Shown one piece after another: positions 1 to 6,288 of a stretch of DNA of 15,306 nucleotides. Each line of letters opens with the position of its first letter. Positions within the stretch are counted from its first letter, which is position 1. Below the pieces are notes generated by a model. That model saw only the letters and a program-made list of their open reading frames with translations, had not been told where the DNA came from and ran no database searches. The DNA is from Anaerolineae bacterium (GTDB lineage Bacteria; Chloroflexota; Anaerolineae; Anaerolineales; Villigracilaceae): assembly GCA_017303735.1 (NCBI GenBank), contig JAFLCF010000107.1:1-15306 (forward strand). The letters run 5' to 3'. Made by a program: the position numbers and the translations under genes.

Positions 1-44
1 AGATGGGCTCGTTGGAAGAAGAGTTGGGAAAAGAAGCGCCATGA
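1..44 (+). CDS. hypC: Hydrogenase maturation chaperone HypC, C-terminal tail only (partial)
   Basis: The first 44 bases are open in the frame that ends at a TGA overlapping the hypD start codon (ATGA). The visible tail reads [13 protein letters not shown]. An acidic, Leu/Glu-rich tail immediately before hypD fits the end of HypC, the small chaperone that carries the Fe(CN)2CO group with HypD and hands it to the hydrogenase large subunit. The identity rests almost entirely on position, because the diagnostic N-terminal Cys motif of HypC lies outside the window. The four-base overlap indicates translational coupling to hypD. Confidence 0.6.
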   Translation, partial: MGSLEEELGKEAP

Positions 45-1147
45 AATATGTGAGTGAATATCGCGACGCGGACTTGGTGAAGGGCGTGATCGAAGAGATC
101 CGCCGCACCGTGACGCGCCCGTGGACGTTGATGGAAATCTGCGGCGGGCAGACGCATTCAATTGTGCGTCATGGCATTGACCAATTGCTTCCGCCTCAGA
201 TCGAACTGGTGCATGGTCCTGGGTGCCCGGTCTGTGTGACTCCGCTGGAACTGATTGACAAGGCGTTGTCGATTGCTGCACGACCTGATGTGATCTTCTG
301 CTCATATGGAGACATGCTGCGCGTGCCCGGCTCGAGTCGTGACTTGTTCTCTGTCAAAGCGCAAGGCGGCGATGTACGCGTGGTCTATTCTCCGCTCGAT
401 GCGGTGACGCTGGCAGAAAAGAATCCTGATAAACAAGTTGTATTCTTTGCAATTGGTTTTGAAACGACTGCACCACCAAACGTGATGAGCGTGCTGCAAG
501 CACAGCGACTTGGCTTGAAAAATTTTTCAATATTGGTTTCGCATGTACGCGTGCCGCCTGCCATTGATGCAATTCTCAGTTCGCCACACAACCGCGTGCA
601 GGGATTTTTGCTGGCGGGGCATGTCAATGCGGTGATGGGTTATCACGAGTATCCGCCATTGGTGGAGAAGTTTTGCATCCCGATGGTGGTCACTGGTTTC
701 GAACCGCTTGACCTTGTACAGGGAATTTTGAAGACCGTGCAATTGCTCGAAGAAGGCAAAGTGGAAGTTGCCAATGCCTATCAACGCGCGGTGACTTTTG
801 AAGGCTTGAAGCCTGCGCAGGATGCGATCAATAAAGTATTTATGGAATGTGACCGCAAATGGCGCGGCATTGGCATGATTCCCATGAGTGGCTGGGGCTT
901 GCGCCCGGAGTTCGATGAGTTCAATGCCGAAAAACGCTTTGATGTGGAATCTTTGCACGCGGAAGAATCTCCGCTTTGTATTGCGGGTCAGATTTTACAA
1001 GGGCTTAAGAAGCCGCATCATTGCCCGGCGTTTGGGAAAGAATGTACGCCTGAAAATCCGCTTGGCGCGACGATGGTTTCGTCTGAGGGGGCGTGCGCGG
1101 CGTATTATCGGTATGGAAGAGTGACGAGCGAAGTGATAGGTGAATAG
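41..1147 (+). CDS. hypD: Hydrogenase maturation factor HypD
   Basis: HypD is the iron-sulfur scaffold on which, with HypC, the Fe(CN)2CO moiety of [NiFe]-hydrogenases is assembled in the cytoplasm; HypE delivers cyanide to it. The 368-residue length is normal. Visible family motifs are CGGQTH at residues 34-39, GPGCPVC at 59-65 (C62 and C65), GFETTAP at 139-145, and a C-terminal iron-sulfur region with C313, C328, C335 and C352 in the pattern CPAFGKEC...MVSSEGAC. All the expected cysteines appear present, so the protein should be functional. The ATG overlaps the stop of the upstream frame (ATGA), and a purine-rich GGGAAAAG lies before it, which supports this start. The gene is part of a hyp operon with hypE downstream; the hydrogenase structural genes are not in the window. 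Confidence 0.97.
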   Translation: MKYVSEYRDADLVKGVIEEIRRTVTRPWTLMEICGGQTHSIVRHGIDQLLPPQIELVHGPGCPVCVTPLELIDKALSIAARPDVIFCSYGDMLRVPGSSRDLFSVKAQGGDVRVVYSPLDAVTLAEKNPDKQVVFFAIGFETTAPPNVMSVLQAQRLGLKNFSILVSHVRVPPAIDAILSSPHNRVQGFLLAGHVNAVMGYHEYPPLVEKFCIPMVVTGFEPLDLVQGILKTVQLLEEGKVEVANAYQRAVTFEGLKPAQDAINKVFMECDRKWRGIGMIPMSGWGLRPEFDEFNAEKRFDVESLHAEESPLCIAGQILQGLKKPHHCPAFGKECTPENPLGATMVSSEGACAAYYRYGRVTSEVIGE

Positions 1148-1150
1148 GTA

Positions 1151-1184
1151 ATCGTGAATAGTAGGTCGGTTTACTATTCACGAT
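1151..1184 (+). repeat. Perfect 13-bp inverted repeat between hypD and hypE
   Basis: ATCGTGAATAGTA (1151-1163) and TACTATTCACGAT (1172-1184) are exact reverse complements around an 8-base loop. A weaker outer pair, AATAGG (1143-1148) with CCTATT (1194-1199), brackets it and includes the hypD stop codon. There is no T-tract, so this is not a standard intrinsic terminator. It may be an RNA hairpin that protects or separates the two cistrons, or a dispersed intergenic repeat. Confidence 0.8.
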
Positions 1185-1217
1185 GTTCCATTCCCTATTT
1201 ACTCTGAAAGAGGTTTT

Positions 1218-2282
1218 ATGAATGACGAAACAGTAAACATCGAAGGCGCGGTATGTGCTCCACCGCTCACTCACAATGAACAAATTGTGATGGGACACGG
1301 CGCGGGTGGACGGATGAGTCATCAGTTGATTCAGAAGGCATTTGTGTCTGCGTTTCAGAATACGGCATTGAATGCGGGGGATGATGCGGCGTTGGTGGAG
1401 CCGGGACTGCGACAGAAACTGTCTATCAGCACAGACTCACATGTTGTCTCACCTCTTTTCTTCCCCGGCGGTGACATCGGCAAATTAGCCGTGTGCGGCA
1501 CTGTGAATGACGTGGCGATGCTCGGCGCGAAGCCCTTGTATCTCACGGCGGGATTTATCCTCGAAGAAGGCTTACCGATGGAGACGCTCAAACGTGTGGT
1601 GGAATCCATGCGGGCGGCGGCGGAAGAAGCAGGCGTGCAAATCGTGGCGGGCGATACAAAGGTCGTCCAAAAAGGCAAAGCGGACGGAATGTATATCACC
1701 ACTGCGGGAGTCGGTGTGGTGCGTGCGGATGTGAACGTCAGCGGAGCGAATGCGAAGCCGGGCGATGTAGTCATTCTCTCTGGCACGATTGGTGATCACG
1801 GCATTGCGGTTCTCGGCGCGCGTGGTGAGTTAGGATTTGAGTCCGGTTTGCAGAGCGATGTCGCACCGTTGAATCATCTGATCGCCGCGATGTTGGATGC
1901 GAGTCCGAATGTCCGTGTGTTGCGTGACCCGACTCGTGGTGGCTTGGCGACAACCTTGAATGAGATTGCAAGTCAATCCAATGTGGGTATTCTGTTGAAG
2001 GAAGAAACCATTCCCGTCCACCCAGAAGTCAACGCGGCTTGCGAGATGCTTGGGTTCGATCCGCTTTACGTGGCGAATGAAGGGAAGTTAGTAGCAATTG
2101 TCCCGAAGGAAGAGGCGGAGAAGGTTTTGGCGGTGATGAAATCCACGAGATATGGCGAAGGCGCGGTGGTCATCGGGGAAGTGATAGCAGAGCCAAAGGG
2201 ACGTGTGCTCCTCAAAACCGTTTTAGGCAGTACCCGCGTAGTGGATATGCTGGCTGGCGAAATGCTTCCAAGAATCTGCTGA
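1218..2282 (+). CDS. hypE: Carbamoyl dehydratase HypE, hydrogenase maturation
   Basis: HypE dehydrates, with ATP, the carbamoyl group that HypF places on its C-terminal cysteine. The resulting thiocyanate is donated as the CN ligand to iron on the HypC-HypD complex. The 354-residue protein ends in PRIC, the signature tail whose last residue (C354) is the modified cysteine. The PurM/AIR-synthase-like fold is marked by GHGAGGR (26-32), GDDAA (54-58), VNDVAMLGAKP (96-106) and DPTRGGLATTLNE (237-249). A purine-rich AGAGG lies just before the ATG. The N-terminus has about 20 residues before the first conserved motif, slightly longer than the minimal family form. The gene lies 70 bases after hypD and is probably co-transcribed through the intervening hairpin. 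Confidence 0.97.
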   Translation: MNDETVNIEGAVCAPPLTHNEQIVMGHGAGGRMSHQLIQKAFVSAFQNTALNAGDDAALVEPGLRQKLSISTDSHVVSPLFFPGGDIGKLAVCGTVNDVAMLGAKPLYLTAGFILEEGLPMETLKRVVESMRAAAEEAGVQIVAGDTKVVQKGKADGMYITTAGVGVVRADVNVSGANAKPGDVVILSGTIGDHGIAVLGARGELGFESGLQSDVAPLNHLIAAMLDASPNVRVLRDPTRGGLATTLNEIASQSNVGILLKEETIPVHPEVNAACEMLGFDPLYVANEGKLVAIVPKEEAEKVLAVMKSTRYGEGAVVIGEVIAEPKGRVLLKTVLGSTRVVDMLAGEMLPRIC

Positions 2283-2294
2283 TATTAAAGGGAC

Positions 2295-2335
2295 AAACGT
2301 CATGAGAGAACAGGATGTTCTCCGTGTGACGTTTT
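2295..2335 (+). terminator. Nested hairpin after hypE, possible weak intrinsic terminator
   Basis: The outer arms AAACGTCA (2295-2302) and TGACGTTT (2327-2334) enclose inner arms GAGAACA (2306-2312) and TGTTCTC (2316-2322) around a GGA loop. The 3' side ends in TTTT (2332-2335). Two stacked stems with a short T-run could end hyp transcription. The T-run is short and the inner bulges are unequal (3 and 4 bases), so a regulatory hairpin for the next gene is also possible. Confidence 0.5.
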
Positions 2336-2375
2336 GATTCCCATATGATAAAAAGATTGCAAGGAGACGTATCTC

Positions 2376-2822
2376 ATGACCACTGTCCGAAAACTTTTGG
2401 AAGACAAAGAGTTTGCAACCAATTATTCCGTCGAAGCCTCACAAACCGTATTGGATGCGATCAAAGTGATGGCGGAAGCGCATATCGGCGCCGTGCTGGT
2501 GACGGAAAATGGAAAGATCGTCGGTATTTATACAGAACGCGACTATTTGTATAAAGGCGAGGCATTGGGGCGGGTTGCCAAAGACACCAAAATCAAAGAT
2601 GTGATGACGCCCAAGATGATCAATGTGACCATGGAAACGACCGTTGAACAGTGCATGGGACTGATGAAGCAGTACAAGATCCGTCACTTGCCCGTGGTGG
2701 AAGGTGAACATTTTGTAGGACTCGTCTCGATGCGCGACGTGATGGTGGCTGCAATTGAGATCAAGGAAAGCGAGATCCGCGGGCTGGAGAATTACATCAT
2801 GGGGTCTGGGTTTCAGTCGTAA
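2376..2822 (+). CDS. Small protein with two CBS domains
   Basis: This 148-residue cytoplasmic protein consists of a CBS (Bateman) pair and little else. CBS1 covers about residues 14-68 and ends in GIYTERDY (50-57). CBS2 covers about 77-134, with DVMTPKMINV at its start and GLVSMRDV (115-122) at its end. CBS pairs usually bind adenine nucleotides (AMP, ATP, SAM, NAD) and act as energy sensors, alone or for a partner. No catalytic domain is present, so the partner is unknown. AAGGAG about nine bases before the ATG fixes the start. It lies 93 bases after hypE behind a nested hairpin and is followed by a strong terminator, so it may be its own unit. A link to hydrogenase control is only positional. 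Confidence 0.9.
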   Translation: MTTVRKLLEDKEFATNYSVEASQTVLDAIKVMAEAHIGAVLVTENGKIVGIYTERDYLYKGEALGRVAKDTKIKDVMTPKMINVTMETTVEQCMGLMKQYKIRHLPVVEGEHFVGLVSMRDVMVAAIEIKESEIRGLENYIMGSGFQS

Positions 2823-2834
2823 AAATTAAATTCT

Positions 2835-2865
2835 AAAAAGAGGCGCATTTGCTGCGCCTCTTTTT
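2835..2865 (+). terminator. Strong intrinsic terminator after the CBS gene
   Basis: AAAAAGAGGCGCA (2835-2847) pairs perfectly with TGCGCCTCTTTTT (2853-2865) over a 5-base loop, giving a GC-rich core followed by a T-run (then GTTT). It starts 13 bases after the CBS stop codon and separates that gene from the lipoprotein genes. Confidence 0.93.
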
Positions 2866-2893
2866 GTTTATAACCTGTGTCCTTTGGTAAAAT
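2864..2893 (+). promoter_or_regulatory. Candidate promoter of the first lipoprotein gene (leaderless)
   Basis: A TAAAAT box at 2888-2893 lies 18 bases after TTGTTT (2864-2869). The ATG at 2901 begins seven bases after the -10 box, which is where transcription would be expected to start, so the mRNA would have essentially no leader. No Shine-Dalgarno sequence is present. The -35 element overlaps the T-run of the preceding terminator and is weak. Confidence 0.5.
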
Positions 2894-2900
2894 CACGTCC

Positions 2901-4508
2901 ATGTCCTTTTCCAAAATCACCTCGGCGGTGCTGCTTGCCAGCCTGCTCGTTTCCTGCACGCGCAGTATCGAAGAACCGGCTACCTTCCCAACCTACGATC
3001 CGTTCATTTCTGCCAGCGGAAATACTCCCATTGCCAATAGCAACCCAGCCATTGCAACAACGCCCGTCGTCCCTGAAACATTAACACCTTCTCCCACTTC
3101 TACACGTCCACCCACACCGACGCGTGTGCCATTAAGCATCTCAGCTTTATTCGGGTTACAGAATCAAGCCATATCGAGTTCACCCACGCCTGACACTGCA
3201 AAAATCCTGCCCACCCCACGGCAGGATGCGGATCAATACATCGTTCAACCTGGCGACACATTGGGAAGCATCGCCCAGCGATATAACATCAGCCTGCAAG
3301 CCTTGTTGGATGCCAACAATATCAGCGACCCCAATTCGCTTGAAGTCGGCGTCACCCTCCTGATCCCCGCAGTCGAACCCATTGGTTCGGGTTCCGCGCT
3401 CAAGATCATTCCCGACTCCGAACTCGTCCACGGACCTGCTGCCATCGATTTCAACTTGCGAGATTTTATTGCGAGTCAGAACGGCTATCTCAACCAGTAC
3501 ACACAAGATGTAAACGGCACCCTGCTCAACGGCGCGGATATTATTGAAGCCGTTTCTTTCAATTACTCTGTCAACCCGCGCCTGCTGCTTGCCTTGCTTG
3601 AATATCAAAGCGGCTGGGTGACCAACCCCATCCCATCCAACACGGAATACCCTATGGGATATTTCGACCCCGCTCGAGCAGGTTTATACCGTCAGACCGT
3701 GTGGGCGGCAAATACACTTAACATGGGCTATTATCTTTGGAAGGCGAATGCCATCTCCACGCTCGTACTTGCTGATGGTCAGGTCATCCCCATGGACCCA
3801 ACCATCAACGCCGGAACAGCCGCCATCCAATATTTCTTCTCCGAACTGGATGGCTACGACGCATGGCAGCTCGATACCAGCGAAACGGGTGTGATCGTTA
3901 CCTACTACGTATTCTTCGATAACCCCTTCAGCCGCGCAGTCGAGCCGTTGATCCCACCCGGTTTAGCTCAGCCAACAATGTCCCTGCCTTATGCTCAAGG
4001 AGAAAGTTGGTACTTCACCGGCGGACCGCATGGCGGCTGGGATTCAGGCTCTGCATGGGGCGCGCTCGATTTTGCGCCGCAAGATAACCCCGGCAGTTGT
4101 CTCGCCAGTACCTACTGGGTCACCGCCATGGCAGACGGACTCATCACTCGCACCGGCATCGGCTCCGTCATTCAAGATTTGGATAACGATGGCTACGAAC
4201 AAACTGGCTGGGTCATCCTTTATATGCATGTCGGAGCAGCCGAACGCACAACACCCGGTGAATATCTCTTTCGAAACGAACGCGTCGGGCATCCATCTTG
4301 CGAGGGCGGTTTCTCAAATGCCACACACGTCCACGTGGCGCGCAAATACAATGGCGAATGGATCGCCGCCGATGGCGCGCTGCCCTTCAATCTCGATGGA
4401 TGGGTTTCCAGCGGCAGCAACGTCGAATACGACGGCTACCTCACCCGCGGCGCGATCAGCATCGAAGCCGTTGACGGCGCATCCGAAGCGAACCTCGTCA
4501 CCCGCTAA
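2901..4508 (+). CDS. LysM / M23-type metallopeptidase lipoprotein, paralogue 1
   Basis: Predicted exported cell-wall-acting lipoprotein of 535 residues. A signal peptide ends in the lipobox LVSC (C19 lipidated). A Ser/Thr/Pro-rich linker runs to about residue 110, then a LysM domain at 112-157 (YIVQPGDTLGSIAQRYNIS) that should bind N-acetylglucosamine polymers. A helical middle domain (about 170-345) contains NPRLLLALLEYQSGW with E234. The C-terminal zinc peptidase (about 369-502) has GGPH (H377), ALDFAP (D390), LYMH (H443) and THVH (H476, H478). The H-x12-D spacing fits subfamily M23A (LasA, beta-lytic protease) as I recall it. C400 and C467 are conserved in all three paralogues and may form a disulfide. 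An in-frame GTG at 2877 lies upstream of the probable transcription start and would only lengthen the n-region, so ATG 2901 is chosen. The precise substrate is unknown. Confidence 0.88.
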   Translation: MSFSKITSAVLLASLLVSCTRSIEEPATFPTYDPFISASGNTPIANSNPAIATTPVVPETLTPSPTSTRPPTPTRVPLSISALFGLQNQAISSSPTPDTAKILPTPRQDADQYIVQPGDTLGSIAQRYNISLQALLDANNISDPNSLEVGVTLLIPAVEPIGSGSALKIIPDSELVHGPAAIDFNLRDFIASQNGYLNQYTQDVNGTLLNGADIIEAVSFNYSVNPRLLLALLEYQSGWVTNPIPSNTEYPMGYFDPARAGLYRQTVWAANTLNMGYYLWKANAISTLVLADGQVIPMDPTINAGTAAIQYFFSELDGYDAWQLDTSETGVIVTYYVFFDNPFSRAVEPLIPPGLAQPTMSLPYAQGESWYFTGGPHGGWDSGSAWGALDFAPQDNPGSCLASTYWVTAMADGLITRTGIGSVIQDLDNDGYEQTGWVILYMHVGAAERTTPGEYLFRNERVGHPSCEGGFSNATHVHVARKYNGEWIAADGALPFNLDGWVSSGSNVEYDGYLTRGAISIEAVDGASEANLVTR

Positions 4509-4545
4509 CGAATCGGTCAAAAATAAATATATATCTCGTAGTCGC

Positions 4546-4572
4546 TCTGTCGAGGGCTAAGCCCCCGACAGA
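4546..4572 (+). repeat. GC-rich hairpin between lipoprotein genes 1 and 2
   Basis: TCTGTCG (4546-4552) pairs with CGACAGA (4566-4572), and GGGC (4554-4557) pairs with GCCC (4561-4564) around TAA, with one A/C mismatch between the two stems. Neither strand has a T-tract after it, so it is not a typical intrinsic terminator. It could be a dispersed intergenic palindrome or a Rho-independent end with a degenerate tail. Confidence 0.7.
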
Positions 4573-4618
4573 ACCTTTCGAACCACCACTTAACTCACAT
4601 CCCATTAACGTATCTGGT

Positions 4619-4624
4619 TATAAT
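4619..4624 (+). promoter_or_regulatory. Candidate -10 box of lipoprotein gene 2 (near-leaderless)
   Basis: A perfect TATAAT (4619-4624) preceded by CTGGT lies 11 bases before the ATG at 4636. The expected transcription start would leave only about four or five untranslated bases. No convincing -35 element or Shine-Dalgarno sequence is seen. The preceding TGG resembles an extended -10 element shifted by one base. Confidence 0.6.
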
Positions 4625-4635
4625 TCATTCCAATT

Positions 4636-6261
4636 ATGCAACGCATCCTTGCTGTTACCATCGCAGTCACACTGACGATTTCCGCCTGTGGGACTTCCCC
4701 TTCCATTTGGGGAGTCGCCTCCACCCCAACCCCGTACGTCACCCAAACTACGCCTCAAGCGGACCCGTTTGCTGGTCAGACCGACCCGATCATTTTCCCC
4801 ACCTCGACCATCCCTCCATTCATCGAAACGAACAATGCGGTCACACCCGAGCCTTCGCCCACAGAAAACTCCAAAACGCCAACGGCTCCCAGCCGAACCC
4901 CGGCACCGCTCAATGATGCCGCTCCCTTCCTTTACTATGCTCAAAGCGGTGACATGCTGGCTGCTATTGCGGCACGTTTTAATGTCATCGAATCCGAGAT
5001 CGTCTCCGATGCTGACCTGACCAAGACCACCCTTATTGAGCCGGGCACTCTGCTCATCATCCCGAACCGCATCAACGAAGCCACCACACCCAACATCCAA
5101 CTTTTGCCAGATGCCGAATTTGTCAATTCAGCCACCGCGCTGGATTTTGACACGCAAGTCTTCGTCGAATCACAGAACGGTTACCTAAGCAGCTTCCGCG
5201 ACTATCTTGGTTCCGCTGGCTGGGTCGAAGGGTATGAAGCCATAGACCGGCTCGCCATCGAGAACTCGGTCAACCCGCGGTTGTTACTCGCCTTGCTCGA
5301 ATACGAAGCCCGCTGGGTGCGCGGACAACCCATCGACCTCTTGCACACAGATTTCCCGATGGGGTTCAACGATTATCGTTACAAAGGCATGAGCGTGCAA
5401 ATGACCTGGGCGATCAACACCATGTCCATTGCATATTATGGCTGGCGGGCAGGCACACTCACACATCTCGAATTCCCCGAAGGCACACAACTGCGCTTCG
5501 ACCCACGCCTCAATGCCGGCACAGTTGCCATTCAATATCTGTTCTCCAAACTTCACAGCGAATCGCAATGGTCGCAGATCATCAACCCCGATTCAGGTTT
5601 CTCTGCTGTCTACAAAGAGATGTTCGGCGACCCGTGGGCTAGAGCCAATCTGATCGGTCCCATCTTTCCGCCGGGGTTGAATCAACCTCCACTTGTGTTG
5701 CCCTTCGAGCCGGGCGCCAAATGGAGTTTCACTGGTGGTCCGCATAATGGCTGGGGGCAGATCAACCCAAATATTTATGGTCAGTCGCATAGCATATTCT
5801 CCGCCATCGATTTTGCACCGGCAGCGGCAAAAACAGGCTGTATACCAAATGATGCCTGGGTGGTCGCTTCTGCACCAGGCTTGGTCGTTCGATCAGGCAA
5901 TGGTATCGTTATGATAGATCTCGATGGCGATGGATACGAGCAAACCGGCTGGAACCTGCTCTACCTGCACCTTGCCACAAAAGACCGTGTGCCGGCAGGA
6001 ACCTACCTTGAAACGAATGATCGTATTGGGCATGCCTCCTGTGAAGGCGGTGTATCCACAGGAACCCATTTGCATTTTGCACGAAAATTCAACGGAGAAT
6101 GGGTCACTGCCGATGGTCCGATTCCCTTTGTGATGAGTGGCTGGCGCGTTGTCGCCGGAGACGAACCCTATAAAGGACAACTCGTCAATGGTGATCAAGT
6201 AGTCACTTCCGATTTACTCGGTCAAGCATGGTCGAATATCATCCGTGAAAAAGATGAATAA
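4636..6261 (+). CDS. LysM / M23-type metallopeptidase lipoprotein, paralogue 2
   Basis: A 541-residue paralogue of the preceding lipoprotein with the same domain order. The signal peptide ends in ISAC (C18 lipidated), followed by a Pro/Thr/Ser-rich linker to about residue 95. The LysM at about 98-143 is degenerate (SGDMLAAIAARFN, with GDM in place of the usual GDT). The middle domain (about 155-335) has NPRLLLALLEYEARW with E222. The zinc peptidase has GGPH (H370), AIDFAP (D392), LYLH (H445) and THLH (H478, H480), with C402 and C469 as a possible disulfide pair. The H-to-D loop is nine residues longer than in its two neighbours and contains an extra His (H385). A DLDGDG segment (428-433) precedes the catalytic LYLH strand. 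It is 127 bases after paralogue 1 with its own TATAAT, and probably heads a two-gene unit with paralogue 3. Confidence 0.88.
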   Translation: MQRILAVTIAVTLTISACGTSPSIWGVASTPTPYVTQTTPQADPFAGQTDPIIFPTSTIPPFIETNNAVTPEPSPTENSKTPTAPSRTPAPLNDAAPFLYYAQSGDMLAAIAARFNVIESEIVSDADLTKTTLIEPGTLLIIPNRINEATTPNIQLLPDAEFVNSATALDFDTQVFVESQNGYLSSFRDYLGSAGWVEGYEAIDRLAIENSVNPRLLLALLEYEARWVRGQPIDLLHTDFPMGFNDYRYKGMSVQMTWAINTMSIAYYGWRAGTLTHLEFPEGTQLRFDPRLNAGTVAIQYLFSKLHSESQWSQIINPDSGFSAVYKEMFGDPWARANLIGPIFPPGLNQPPLVLPFEPGAKWSFTGGPHNGWGQINPNIYGQSHSIFSAIDFAPAAAKTGCIPNDAWVVASAPGLVVRSGNGIVMIDLDGDGYEQTGWNLLYLHLATKDRVPAGTYLETNDRIGHASCEGGVSTGTHLHFARKFNGEWVTADGPIPFVMSGWRVVAGDEPYKGQLVNGDQVVTSDLLGQAWSNIIREKDE

Positions 6262-6288
6262 GCCCACCAATCCAATCCGTAATATCAA

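Noticed and set aside
527..958. 143-codon minus-strand open frame within hypD
   Set aside because: It is the antisense shadow of a gene with all HypD motifs. The similar long antisense frames at 1355-1786, 10490-10882, 12504-12965 and 13359-13853 were rejected for the same reason.
2344..2349. TATGAT as a -10 box for the CBS gene
   Set aside because: No acceptable -35 element at 15-19 bases upstream, and the region is inside the tail of a hairpin; not strong enough to annotate.
2877..2900. GTG start giving the first lipoprotein eight extra residues
   Set aside because: The region contains the predicted promoter, and the ATG at 2901 gives a normal short lipoprotein signal peptide.
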